A stretch of DNA of 64,000 bases from Nocardioides oleivorans (GTDB lineage: Bacteria > Actinomycetota > Actinomycetes > Propionibacteriales > Nocardioidaceae): assembly GCF_004137255.1 (NCBI RefSeq), contig NZ_SDWT01000002.1, positions 496,001-560,000 of the forward strand, written 5' to 3'. Shown in pieces: positions 18,699 through 27,845 of the stretch. Made by a program: the position numbers and the translations under genes. How positions within the stretch are numbered: the first letter of the stretch is position 1; every line of letters starts with the position of its first letter. The notes below the pieces were generated by a model. The model did not search any database. It was not told the DNA's origin and saw only the letters and a program-made list of their open reading frames with translations.

Positions 18699-19715
18699 AT
18701 GGAGCTCACCACCGTCTGGTTCGCCCTCATCGCCGTGCTCTGGATCGGCTACTTCTGCCTGGAGGGGTTCGACTTCGGCGTCGGCATGCTGCTGCCCGTG
18801 CTCTCGCGCAACGAGACCGAGCGCCGGGTCATGATCAACACCATCGGTCCGGTCTGGGACGGCAACGAGGTGTGGCTGCTGGTCGCCGGCGGCGCGACCT
18901 TCGCCGCGTTCCCGGAGTGGTACGCCACCCTCTTCAGCGGTTTCTACCTGCCGCTCCTGCTGATCCTGGTCGCCCTGATCGTGCGCGGCCTGTCGTTCGA
19001 GTACCGCCACAAGCGCGACGACGTCCGCTGGAAGGCCCGCTGGGACCTCGCGATCTTCTGGGGATCCGTCGTCCCGTCGCTCCTGTGGGGCGTCGCCTTC
19101 GCCAACATCGCGGCCGGCGTGCCGATCGACGCCGACAAGGAGTTCACCGGCAGCATGCTCACGCTCCTGAACCCCTTCGGCCTGCTCGGCGGGCTCGTGA
19201 TGCTGACCCTCTTCGCGGCCCACGGCGCGATGTTCGTCGCGCTGAAGACCGACGGCGAGATCAGGCACCGCGCCCGCGCTCTCGCCGTCCGGATCGGTGC
19301 CGTGGCCGCCGTCCTCGCCGTGGTGTTCATGGCCTGGACCCAGGCCAGGAGCGGCACCGCCGTGTCCGCCGTCGTGTTCGTGGTCGCCGCGCTGTCGCTG
19401 GTCGGCGGGCTCGTCGCCGCCCGCGCCGGTCGTGAGGGCTGGGCCTTCACCGGCACCTTCGTCACGATCGGGCTCGCCGTCCTCGGCCTCTTCCTCGCGC
19501 TGTTCCCCGACGTGATGCCGTCGACGACCGACCCGGCGTTCTCCCTCACGACCACCAACGCCGCCGCGACGGCGTACACGCTCGAGGTGATGACGTGGGT
19601 CGCGGTCGTCTTCACCCCGCTCGTGCTGGGCTACCAGGCGTGGACCTACTGGGTCTTCCGCAAGCGGATCTCGGTGCACCACATCCCCGACGCGGAGCTG
19701 GCCGAGGCGCGATGA
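18699..19715 (+). CDS. cydB: Cytochrome bd oxidase subunit II
   Basis: 338 residues with about eight membrane helices. Starts MELTTVWFALIAVLWIGYF and contains the family block GFDFGVGMLLP and GPVWDGNEVWLL. AAAGGGG 8 bases before the ATG. It follows cydA by 23 bases and its stop overlaps the cydDC start (ATGA), so the operon is translationally coupled. Confidence 0.96.
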   Translation: MELTTVWFALIAVLWIGYFCLEGFDFGVGMLLPVLSRNETERRVMINTIGPVWDGNEVWLLVAGGATFAAFPEWYATLFSGFYLPLLLILVALIVRGLSFEYRHKRDDVRWKARWDLAIFWGSVVPSLLWGVAFANIAAGVPIDADKEFTGSMLTLLNPFGLLGGLVMLTLFAAHGAMFVALKTDGEIRHRARALAVRIGAVAAVLAVVFMAWTQARSGTAVSAVVFVVAALSLVGGLVAARAGREGWAFTGTFVTIGLAVLGLFLALFPDVMPSTTDPAFSLTTTNAAATAYTLEVMTWVAVVFTPLVLGYQAWTYWVFRKRISVHHIPDAELAEAR

Positions 19716-22700
19716 GGCTCCCGCTCACCCACCTCCTGCCCGCTCGTCGGGCGCTCGCCGTCGTCGTCGCGAGCGGCGTCGCCGGCGGGCTGGCGACGGT
19801 GGCGCAGGCCTTCGCGCTCGCCGCCCTGGTCGTCGCCGCCGTCGGCGGCCGGGACTGGACGACGGCGGGCTGGTGGCTCGTCGCGCTCGTGCTGCTGCGC
19901 ACCGCGACGTCGTACGCCGGCCAGCGCGCCGCCGCCCGCGCCGCCGGACAGGTCTCCGGGACCCTGCGCGGCCGGCTGCTCGAGGCAGCCCGCCGGGGCG
20001 GGGAGGTGTCGCCGTCGCGCCTGTCGGTGCTGGCCACCCGTGGCGTCGCCGGGATCGAGCCCTACGTCACCCGCTACCTCCCGGCGCTGGTCCCCGCCGT
20101 CGTGCTTCCGGTCGTGACCCTGGCCGCGATCACCTGGCTGGACCCGCTGTCCGGGCTCGTCGTCGCGCTGACCCTCCCGCTGGTGCCGGTCTTCGCGATC
20201 CTCGTCGGGATGACGACTCGCGACCGCGCGCAGGCCCAGTGGCGCGCGCTCGAGGCACTGTCTGGTCACTTCCTCGACGTCGTGCGCGGCCTCCCGACCC
20301 TCGTCGCACACCGTCGCGCGGAGGCGCAGGTCGGCACGATCCGCGCGGTCACCCACCGCTACCGCCGGGCCACCGTCGACACCCTCAAGGTCGCGTTCGC
20401 CTCCTCCTCGGTGCTCGAGCTGGTGGCCACCCTGTCGGTCGCCCTCGTCGCGGTGACGGTCGGGCTGCGGCTCGCGTCCGGGTCGGTGGACTTCCAGGTC
20501 GCGCTGACCGTGCTCCTGCTCGCGCCCGAGGCCTACTGGCCGCTGCGACGGGTCGGTGCGGAGTTCCACGCCGCCGCCGAGGGCACCGCCGCCCTCGCCG
20601 ACGCCGACGCACTGCTCGCCACCGCCTCGACCGCGCCCGGCGACGAGCGCCCTGCCGGCCTCCGTCCGGCCAGCACCCGCCTCGCCCTCTCGGTCCTGCA
20701 GGTCGGCCACGACCGGCCGCTCACCGAGCGCGTCCACCTCGCGCTGCCCCGGCGTGGGCTGGTCGCGATCGCCGGGCCCTCCGGGTGCGGGAAGTCGACC
20801 CTGCTCGCCACCCTGCGCGGCGAGCTCGCACCTGCCTCCGGCGACGTCCTGGTCGGCGGCGCGTCCCTGTCCGACGTCGACCCCACGTGGTGGCGCGCGC
20901 AGGTCGGGTGGGCCCCGCAACGACCGTGGCTGCTCGCCGACACGATCGCCGCGAACGTCCGGCTCGGTCGTCCCTCCGCCGGGGACGACGAGGTCTGGGC
21001 GGCGCTGGCGAGCGTCGACCTCGCCGACGCCGTCCGTGCCCTGCCCGATGGGCTCGCGACCACCCTCGGCGAGGACGGCGCGGGGCTCTCCGCCGGCCAG
21101 CGGGCCCGCGTCGCGCTCGCCCGGGTGGTGCTCGCCCGTCGTCCGGTCGTGCTGCTCGACGAGCCGAGTGCGCACCTCGACGAGGAGACCGAGCAGGTCC
21201 TCCTCGACACCCTCGCCCTGCTCGCGCGGACCAGCCTCGTGCTGGTCGTGGCGCACCGACCGGTCGTGCTCGAGGCCGCCGACCGGGTCATCACGCTCGC
21301 GCCCGCACCGGTCCGTGCCCCGGCCCCGGCTCCGGCTGTGGTCGTCGCGGACCCCGCCCCTGTGGCTCCGACCGCCGTGGCCGCGACGGAGGAGGACGAC
21401 GTACGCCCCCGGTGGGGCATCCGGACCGCGACCCTCCTCGGTGCACTGAGCACCGCGTCGGGGGTCGCGCTCACGGCCACCGCAGGCTGGCTGATCACCC
21501 GGGCGAGCGAGCAACCGCCCGTGCTCCACCTGATGGTCGCGATCGTGGGCGTCCGGCTCTTCGGCCTGGCCCGGCCGGTGCTGCGGCACGCCGAGCGCGT
21601 GCTCAGCCACGACGTCGTCCTCCGCGAGCTCGCCGAGCGCCGGACCCGGGTGTACGCCGACCTGGTGCCGCTCGTGCCCGGTCGGCTCGGCCCGCGCCGG
21701 GGTGACCTGCTGACGAGCGTGGTCGACGACGTCGACGCCCTGCTCGACGAGCGCCTCCGGGTCCGCCAGCCGGTCGTCACCGCGGTCCTCGTCGGCGTCG
21801 GCGCCGCCGTGCTGACCGGCCTCGTCGCCCCCGCCGCGGGTGTCGTCGTGGCCGTCGTCGTCGCCGCGGGTGCCGTGGCCCACGTGCTGGCCCGGCACGG
21901 TGCCGGGGCGGCCGAGCCCGCCGTGGTCACGCACCGCGCGGCGCTGGGGACCCGGGTCGAGGAGGTGGCCCACGGGCTCCGCGAGCTCGAGCAGTGGGGC
22001 GCCACGGACGCCGCCCTCCAGCGGGTCGAGGTGGAGTCCAGCGCCCTCGCGGCAGCCGTACGCCGGTCCTCCCGCGCGACGGCCGCGGGCACCGCCCTCA
22101 CCAGCGCCGCGGCCGGCATCGGGGTCGTGGCCGTCGCCGCGACCGTCGGCCCCCCTCTGGACGGCGCGGGTCAGGTCTCGCCCGCCCTGCTCGCCCTCCT
22201 GCTGCTCGTCCCGCTGGCCCTGGCCGACCTCACCTCCGGGCTCGCGGACGCCGGGGCGCTCTCCGTGCGGGCGCGGGCGGCACGCGCCCGCCTCGACCGG
22301 CTGTCGGCGACCGCACCGGCCGTCCTCTCGCCCGCCTTCCCCGAACCGGCGCCCGACCACCACGACCTCGACCTGGACCGGGTGGGCCTGGGCTGGGACG
22401 ACTGCCCCGTCCTGACCCTCGACCTGGACCTGCGAGCCGGGGAGCACCTCGGCATCACCGGTGCCTCGGGCACCGGGAAGTCGACCCTCGCCGCCACGCT
22501 CGTCCGCTTCATCGACCCGGTCGCGGGTGACGTACGACTGGGTGGGCGCGACCTGCGGCGCCTGGCGCTGGACGACGTGCGCGGCGCGGTGGGCCTGGTC
22601 GACGACGACCCGCACGTCTTCGCCTCGACGGTGGTGGAGAACGTCCGGCTGGCGCGCCCCGGCGCCTCCGACGACGAGGTGCGCGAGGCGCTCTCGGCAG

Positions 22701-23038
22701 CCCGGCTGGGTCCGTGGGTGGCGACCCTGCCTGCCGGGATCCACACCCACGTGGGCGCCGGCTCGCGCGAGGTCTCCGGCGGAGAGAGGGCCCGACTGGC
22801 GCTGGCACGCGCGCTGCTGGCCGACCCGGCCGTGCTGGTGCTCGACGAGCCGACCGCCCACCTCGACGGGCCCACCGCACGGTCCGTCGCGGCCGGGATG
22901 CTGGAGTCCGCGACCCGCGCCGGGCGCTCGGTCGTGTGGATCACCCACGGCAGCGTGGGCCTCGACCGGATGGACCGGGTCGTGCACCTCGGAGCAGGCG
23001 ACCTCAGTCGTCGCGAGGCGAGCGCAGCGGCAGGGTGA
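19712..23038 (+). CDS. cydDC: Fused CydD-CydC thiol/haem-type ABC exporter for bd oxidase assembly
   Basis: 1108 residues: TMD-NBD-TMD-NBD in one chain. NBD1 has Walker A GPSGCGKST near residue 355, signature LSAGQ and Walker B VVLLDEPSAH; NBD2 has GASGTGKST near 916, signature VSGGE and VLVLDEPTAHLD. Both Walker B glutamates are present. CydDC exports reductant and is required to assemble cytochrome bd. In proteobacteria it is two genes; fusion is common in actinobacteria. The last 35 bases overlap the end of the histidine kinase gene on the opposite strand. Confidence 0.93.
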   Translation: MRLPLTHLLPARRALAVVVASGVAGGLATVAQAFALAALVVAAVGGRDWTTAGWWLVALVLLRTATSYAGQRAAARAAGQVSGTLRGRLLEAARRGGEVSPSRLSVLATRGVAGIEPYVTRYLPALVPAVVLPVVTLAAITWLDPLSGLVVALTLPLVPVFAILVGMTTRDRAQAQWRALEALSGHFLDVVRGLPTLVAHRRAEAQVGTIRAVTHRYRRATVDTLKVAFASSSVLELVATLSVALVAVTVGLRLASGSVDFQVALTVLLLAPEAYWPLRRVGAEFHAAAEGTAALADADALLATASTAPGDERPAGLRPASTRLALSVLQVGHDRPLTERVHLALPRRGLVAIAGPSGCGKSTLLATLRGELAPASGDVLVGGASLSDVDPTWWRAQVGWAPQRPWLLADTIAANVRLGRPSAGDDEVWAALASVDLADAVRALPDGLATTLGEDGAGLSAGQRARVALARVVLARRPVVLLDEPSAHLDEETEQVLLDTLALLARTSLVLVVAHRPVVLEAADRVITLAPAPVRAPAPAPAVVVADPAPVAPTAVAATEEDDVRPRWGIRTATLLGALSTASGVALTATAGWLITRASEQPPVLHLMVAIVGVRLFGLARPVLRHAERVLSHDVVLRELAERRTRVYADLVPLVPGRLGPRRGDLLTSVVDDVDALLDERLRVRQPVVTAVLVGVGAAVLTGLVAPAAGVVVAVVVAAGAVAHVLARHGAGAAEPAVVTHRAALGTRVEEVAHGLRELEQWGATDAALQRVEVESSALAAAVRRSSRATAAGTALTSAAAGIGVVAVAATVGPPLDGAGQVSPALLALLLLVPLALADLTSGLADAGALSVRARAARARLDRLSATAPAVLSPAFPEPAPDHHDLDLDRVGLGWDDCPVLTLDLDLRAGEHLGITGASGTGKSTLAATLVRFIDPVAGDVRLGGRDLRRLALDDVRGAVGLVDDDPHVFASTVVENVRLARPGASDDEVREALSAARLGPWVATLPAGIHTHVGAGSREVSGGERARLALARALLADPAVLVLDEPTAHLDGPTARSVAAGMLESATRAGRSVVWITHGSVGLDRMDRVVHLGAGDLSRREASAAAG

Positions 23039-24779
23039 ACCGGAAGGTGCTGCCCACGCCGAGCTCGGACGTGAGGGTGAGCGCACCACCGTGGGACTCG
23101 GCGATCCGGTGGGCGATCGGCAGCCCGAGCCCGGTGCCGGGGATCGACAGGGCGTTCGGGTTCGTGGAGCGGTGGAACGCCGAGAACACGTGACCCTGGT
23201 CGGCCGGCGAGATCCCGAGGCCCGTGTCGGTCACGTCGACGCTCACCTCGTCGTCGCTCACCGTCATCGAGACCGTCACCGAGCCGTCCTCGGGGGTGTA
23301 CTTCACGGCGTTGTCGACCATGTTGTCGATGACGCGCGCGAGCTCCTCGGGGTCGCCGAACACCACCACGGGGGGCGACCCGGAGCCGAGGAAGGCGAGG
23401 TGCACGCCGGCCTGCTTGGCCCGGATCTCGAGCAGGTCGACGCTCGCCTCGCACAGCTCGGCGAGGTCGACCGCCCGCCGCACGGTCTCGCGCCGCCCCT
23501 GGATCCGGGAGTAGTGGAGCAGGTTGGCGACCAGGTTGCTCAGGCGGCCGGCGTTGCGGATGATCGCGTCGATCGAGTTCAGCTCGGGGTGCCGGTCGGA
23601 GATCAGCTCGGCGTGGCCGAGGATCGCGGTCAGGGGCGTCTTGAGCTCGTGGGAGATCGTGGCGATGAGCTCGCTGCGGTAGCGGGCGAGCTCGCGCAGC
23701 TCCTGGACGAGGCGCTGCTCGGTCTCGAGCACGCGCGCGGCGCGCACGATCTGCGCCAGCAACCGACCCACCTCGAGGATCGCGTCGGCCTCCACCTGGG
23801 TGAGCAGCGGCGCGTTGCGGGAGTGGGCCAGCACCAGGTAGCCGACGAGGTCGTCCTGCGACACCAGCGGGCAGACCACCACCCGCTCGGCCCGCACCGC
23901 GCGCATCACCTCCTGGAGAGCACCCGCGCTCCGCTCCAGCACCTCGGAGCCGAGGTCCCCTGCCTCGAGGTCGATCAGCATCGGCCGGAGCTCGAGGGCG
24001 AGCAGGTCGTCGCGCAGGTCGGGCAGGTCGAGCTCGCTGGTGAACGGCACCGGCCAGGCAGCACCCAGCTGGCTGCCCTGCGCGTCGGTCGGGAACGTGC
24101 GCACCCACGACTGCACGGCTCCGAGCGCGTCGCCGACGGCGCCGACGCCCGTGCGCAGCGCCTGGGCCAGGCCCTGGTGGGTGCCGGCACCGGCGACGGT
24201 GGTGAGCATCCGGTCGAGCCGGGCGCGATCGGTGAGCCGCTCGCGCTCGCGGGCGTTCGACAACGCCACGCCGGCCTGCACGGCGAACATCTCGAGCAGC
24301 TCGCGGTCGGCCTCGTGCGGCACCTTGCCGTCCGCAGGCAGGTCGACCGCCATGTTGCCCAGGAGCTCGCCGCTCGCGGAGTAGAGAGGTGCGTAGAGCG
24401 CGTGCTGGGGATGCCACGCGTCGGGATCCTCGGTCGGGGCCACGTCCGGGATCCACGCCGCACGGAGCCGCTCCTCGGACATCCGCCCGGCCGGGACGAA
24501 GCGCAGGATGCCCCACTTGTCGGCCTCGCGGAACTCGTCGAGGATCTGCTCGGCCGGCGTGCGCCGGTGCAGGATCTGGCTGACCACCTCGGGCGGCCCG
24601 GCGACGTTGGTCATCACCAGGGTGTCGCCGTCGAGGCGCGCGATCGCGGCCACGCCGTAGCCGAGGACGTCGACGACGCCGTGCGCGATCTCCTCGAGGA
24701 TCACCTCGGTGTCCGTGGAGGAGTTGACGCGACGCATCAGCTCGGCGAGCCGTCTCAGCGCACCCTGGTTGTGCGGCAT
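23004..24779 (-). CDS. Soluble sensor histidine kinase with two GAF domains
   Basis: 591 residues, no membrane segment. GAF1 about 20-165, GAF2 about 185-345, HisKA with SHELKTPL (phospho-acceptor His near 377), then HATPase with N box DNMVDNAVKY, G boxes DTGLGIS and GTGLGL. ATG 24779 chosen over GTG 24785 since GGGGGGAGG lies 4-5 bases upstream of it. No response regulator is next to it, so it is an orphan. Tail-to-tail overlap with cydDC. The two-GAF plan resembles DosS-type redox kinases, but those use HisKA_3, so haem sensing is only a possibility. Confidence 0.9.
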   Translation of the reverse strand: MPHNQGALRRLAELMRRVNSSTDTEVILEEIAHGVVDVLGYGVAAIARLDGDTLVMTNVAGPPEVVSQILHRRTPAEQILDEFREADKWGILRFVPAGRMSEERLRAAWIPDVAPTEDPDAWHPQHALYAPLYSASGELLGNMAVDLPADGKVPHEADRELLEMFAVQAGVALSNARERERLTDRARLDRMLTTVAGAGTHQGLAQALRTGVGAVGDALGAVQSWVRTFPTDAQGSQLGAAWPVPFTSELDLPDLRDDLLALELRPMLIDLEAGDLGSEVLERSAGALQEVMRAVRAERVVVCPLVSQDDLVGYLVLAHSRNAPLLTQVEADAILEVGRLLAQIVRAARVLETEQRLVQELRELARYRSELIATISHELKTPLTAILGHAELISDRHPELNSIDAIIRNAGRLSNLVANLLHYSRIQGRRETVRRAVDLAELCEASVDLLEIRAKQAGVHLAFLGSGSPPVVVFGDPEELARVIDNMVDNAVKYTPEDGSVTVSMTVSDDEVSVDVTDTGLGISPADQGHVFSAFHRSTNPNALSIPGTGLGLPIAHRIAESHGGALTLTSELGVGSTFRFTLPLRSPRDD

Positions 24780-24783
24780 CTCC

Positions 24784-24810
24784 ACCTCCCCCCGAAGGTC
24801 CTCGGGAGGT
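24784..24810 (-). promoter_or_regulatory. Hairpin covering the ribosome site of the histidine kinase gene
   Basis: ACCTCCC at 24784-24790 (on the plus strand) pairs with GGGAGGT at 24804-24810; a shifted register CCCGA/TCGGG is also possible. In the minus-strand mRNA the 3' arm is the GGGAGGT Shine-Dalgarno itself, so the hairpin would mask the ribosome site. Confidence 0.45.
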
Positions 24811-24846
24811 CGTCAGGACCCGCCCACGGATGTGACTCTAGGACCG

Positions 24847-26532
24847 TCAGGCCTCGATCACCACAGGGATGATCATCGGACGGCGACGGTGGGCGCGGTT
24901 GACCCAGCGACCGACGACACGCCGCACGGTCTGCTGGAGCTGGTGCGAGCCGGTCGCGCCGTCGGCCACCGCGGCGTTGATCGCGTCGATGACGGGCTGG
25001 CGGATCTCGTCGAACGTGGTCTCGTCCTCGGCGAAGCCGCGCGCGTGGATCTCGGGGCCGGAGACGACCTTGCCGGTCACGGAGTCGACGACCACGATCA
25101 CCGAGAGGAAGCCCTCCTCGCCGAGGATGCGGCGGTCCTTCATCGAGGCCTCGGAGATGTCGCCGATCGTGGTGCCGTCGACGAAGACGTAGCCCACCTC
25201 GACCTTGCCGGTCACCCTCGCGACGCCGTCGACCAGGTCGACCACCACGCCGTCCTCGGCGAGCACGACGTTCTCCACCCCCGTGGCGCGGGCGAGGTCG
25301 GCGTTGGCGCGCATGTGGCGGATCTCCCCGTGCACGGGCATCACGTTGCGCGGCTTGACGATGTTGTAGCAGTAGAGCAGCTCGCCGGCGCTGGCGTGGC
25401 CGGAGACGTGGACCAGCGCGTTGCCCTTGTGCACGACGTTGGCACCGAGGCGGGACAGTCCGTTGATCACGCGGTAGACGGCGTTCTCGTTGCCGGGGAT
25501 CAGCGAGCTGGCCAGGACGACGGTGTCGCCCTCCTCGAGGTGCACGAAGCTGTGGCTGCGCTGGGCGATCCGGCTGAGCGCGGACAGCGGCTCGCCCTGC
25601 GAGCCGGTCGAGATCAGCACCTGCTTGTGCGGCGGCAGGTCGGCGAGCTCCTTGGCCTCGACCATCACGCCGGGCGGCACCGTGAGGTAGCCGAGCTCCT
25701 GCGCGATCGCCATGTTGCGCACCATCGACCGGCCGACGTAGCCGACCTTGCGGCCGTGGGCGACGGCGGCGTCGAGCACCTGCTGGACGCGGTGCACGTG
25801 GGAGGCGAAGCAGGCCACGATGATGCGCTGGTCGCTCTTGGCGAAGACCCGCTCGAGGACCGGGGAGATGTCCTTCTCCGAGGTGGTGAAGCCGGGCACC
25901 TCGGCGTTGGTGGAGTCGGTGAGGAACAGGTCGACGCCCTCGTCACCGAGGCGCGCGAACTCGTTGAGGTCGGTGATCCGGCCGTCGAGCGGGAGCTGGT
26001 CCATCTTGAAGTCGCCGGTGTGGAGCACGACGCCCGCACCGGTGCGGATCACGACCGCGAGCGCGTCGGGGATCGAGTGGTTGACCGCGACGAACTCGAG
26101 CACGAACGGGCCGAAGGTGATCGTCTGGCCCTCGGCGACCTCGTAGTGCACCGTCTCCTTGAGGCGGTGCTCGCGCAGCTTGGAGCCGAGGAGCGCGAGG
26201 GTCAGCTTGGAGCCGACCAGCGGGATGTCGCCGCGCTCGCGCAGGAGGTAGGGCGTCGCGCCGATGTGGTCCTCGTGGCCGTGCGTGAGCACCAGCGCCT
26301 CGACGGCGTCGAGGCGGTCCCGGATGGGCTCGAAGTCGGGGAGGATCAGGTCGACGCCGGGGTGGTGGTCCTCCGGGAAGAGCACGCCGCAGTCGACGAG
26401 CAGCAGCCTGCCGTCGTACTCGAACGCGGTCATGTTGCGACCGACCTCGCCCAGCCCGCCGAGCGGGATGACCCGGAGGCCTCCGGCGGGGAGGGGGGCG
26501 GGTGCGCTCAGCTCGGGGTGGGTGTGGCTCAA
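24847..26532 (-). CDS. rnj: Ribonuclease J
   Basis: 561 residues. Metallo-beta-lactamase/beta-CASP exo- and endoribonuclease for mRNA decay and rRNA maturation. Zinc motif HGHEDH (about residue 82-87), then HTGDFKMD, DSTNAEVPG, FASHVHR and the beta-CASP block STGSQGEP; VHGEIRHMRA lies near 385. Start is TTG at 26532 with AAGGA 6 bases upstream. It follows dapA by 28 bases on the same strand; dapA-rnj adjacency is known from other actinobacteria. Confidence 0.95.
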   Translation of the reverse strand: MSHTHPELSAPAPLPAGGLRVIPLGGLGEVGRNMTAFEYDGRLLLVDCGVLFPEDHHPGVDLILPDFEPIRDRLDAVEALVLTHGHEDHIGATPYLLRERGDIPLVGSKLTLALLGSKLREHRLKETVHYEVAEGQTITFGPFVLEFVAVNHSIPDALAVVIRTGAGVVLHTGDFKMDQLPLDGRITDLNEFARLGDEGVDLFLTDSTNAEVPGFTTSEKDISPVLERVFAKSDQRIIVACFASHVHRVQQVLDAAVAHGRKVGYVGRSMVRNMAIAQELGYLTVPPGVMVEAKELADLPPHKQVLISTGSQGEPLSALSRIAQRSHSFVHLEEGDTVVLASSLIPGNENAVYRVINGLSRLGANVVHKGNALVHVSGHASAGELLYCYNIVKPRNVMPVHGEIRHMRANADLARATGVENVVLAEDGVVVDLVDGVARVTGKVEVGYVFVDGTTIGDISEASMKDRRILGEEGFLSVIVVVDSVTGKVVSGPEIHARGFAEDETTFDEIRQPVIDAINAAVADGATGSHQLQQTVRRVVGRWVNRAHRRRPMIIPVVIEA

Positions 26533-26560
26533 GGGATTCCTTCGGTTCGGTCGGTCTGGA

Positions 26561-27451
26561 TCACAGGAGGCCGGCGGCGACCAGGCCGGCGCGCAGCGCC
26601 GTCACCTCGTCGTCGGCCAGGGCGACCAGCGGGCCGCGGACGCGGCGGTTGTCGAGCACGCCGAGCAGCTCGAGGGCTGCCTTGGCGGTGGTGGCCCCGT
26701 AGTTGGGGACCCCCATGATGGCCGCGAACGCCGGGGCGAGCGCGGTGTGGATGCGAAGCGCCTCGGCGTGGTCGCCGGACGACCAGGCGTCGATCATGGC
26801 GGCGAGCTGGGTGCCCGCCGCGTGGGCGCACACCGACACGAGGCCGACGCCGCCGTAGGCGAGGTACCCGAGGGTGTTGACGTCGTCACCGGAGTAGACG
26901 GAGAAGCCCATCTCGACGAGCTCGGCGGTGCGTGGGAGGAGACCGGTGGCGTCCTTGACCGACACGACGTGGTCGTAGCCGCGCATCGCCTCGTAGGTCT
27001 CGAGCTCGATGAGCGTCGCGGTGCGGCCCGGCACGTCGTAGAGCATCACCGGCAGGTCGGTGGCCTCGACGACCGACGTGAAGTGGTGGCGTACGCCGGC
27101 CTGGCCGGGCTTGTTGTAGTAGGGCGTGACGAGCAGGATCCCGTCGACGCCGATCTTCTCGGCCTGGCGGGCCAGCTCGACCGAGTGCGCGGTCGCGTTG
27201 GTGCCGACGCCGGCGATGACGGTGGCGAGGTCGCCGACCGCGTCCTGCACCGCCCGCAGGATCTCGCCGTCCTCGGCCACGGAGGTCGTGGGGCTCTCGC
27301 CGGTCGTCCCGCTGACGACGACGCCGTCGTTGCCGTGGTCGACCAGGTGGGCGGCGATCCTCGCGGTGCCGTCGAGGTCGACGCTGCCGTCCTCGTGGAA
27401 GGCGGTGGCCATTGCCGTGAGCAGGCGGCCGAACGGGACAGAGGAGCTCAT
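26561..27451 (-). CDS. dapA: 4-hydroxy-tetrahydrodipicolinate synthase
   Basis: 296 residues, TIM barrel. Condenses pyruvate with aspartate semialdehyde in the lysine/diaminopimelate pathway. GTTGESPT (pyruvate-carboxylate loop), TPYYNKP (catalytic tyrosine) and SVKDATG (Schiff-base lysine) are all present. ATG at 27451 lies 6 bases from a TAACCT -10 box, so a leaderless message is likely. Upstream on the opposite strand is a TfoX-domain gene. Confidence 0.94.
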   Translation of the reverse strand: MSSSVPFGRLLTAMATAFHEDGSVDLDGTARIAAHLVDHGNDGVVVSGTTGESPTTSVAEDGEILRAVQDAVGDLATVIAGVGTNATAHSVELARQAEKIGVDGILLVTPYYNKPGQAGVRHHFTSVVEATDLPVMLYDVPGRTATLIELETYEAMRGYDHVVSVKDATGLLPRTAELVEMGFSVYSGDDVNTLGYLAYGGVGLVSVCAHAAGTQLAAMIDAWSSGDHAEALRIHTALAPAFAAIMGVPNYGATTAKAALELLGVLDNRRVRGPLVALADDEVTALRAGLVAAGLL

Positions 27452-27457
27452 GGGCGA

Positions 27458-27463
27458 AGGTTA
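27458..27463 (-). promoter_or_regulatory. -10 element of dapA (leaderless)
   Basis: TAACCT on the minus strand, 6 bases before the dapA ATG, with no room for a ribosome site. Confidence 0.5.
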
Positions 27464-27512
27464 TCGCCCTCGCCCGGCTCCGCTGTCGGCGGCGAGCCGC
27501 ATACTCGTGCCC

Positions 27513-27845
27513 ATGGCGTACGACGAGGTGCTGGCGCAGCGGATCCACGACGTGCTCGACGGCGAGCCGGGGCTCACCTCGAAGAAGATGTTCGGCGGGC
27601 TCGGCTTCATGGTCGACGGCCACATGGCGGTCGCCGCGGGAAGTGGCGGCGCACTGATGGTGCGCGTCGACCCCGCCGACGGTGAGTCGTGGATCGACGG
27701 CGCCGCCGTGGCGCCGATGGAGATGCGCGGGCGGGAGATGAGCGGCTGGCTGCTCGTCGACCGGTCGGCGCTCGCGACCGACGAGCAGCTCGAGCTGTGG
27801 GTCGGGCGAGGCGTCGCCTTCGTCCGGACGCTCCCGCCGAAGTGA
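27513..27845 (+). CDS. TfoX/Sxy N-terminal domain protein
   Basis: 110 residues, matching the isolated TfoX_N domain: KKMFGGLGFMVDGHMAVA, then LMVRVDP and the C-terminal WVGRGVAFVRTLP. Despite the name, stand-alone actinobacterial forms have no shown role in competence. GTG start of the next gene overlaps its stop (GTGA), so the two are coupled. No ribosome site is visible before the ATG; CATACT 7 bases upstream may be a -10 for a leaderless message. Confidence 0.85.
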   Translation: MAYDEVLAQRIHDVLDGEPGLTSKKMFGGLGFMVDGHMAVAAGSGGALMVRVDPADGESWIDGAAVAPMEMRGREMSGWLLVDRSALATDEQLELWVGRGVAFVRTLPPK

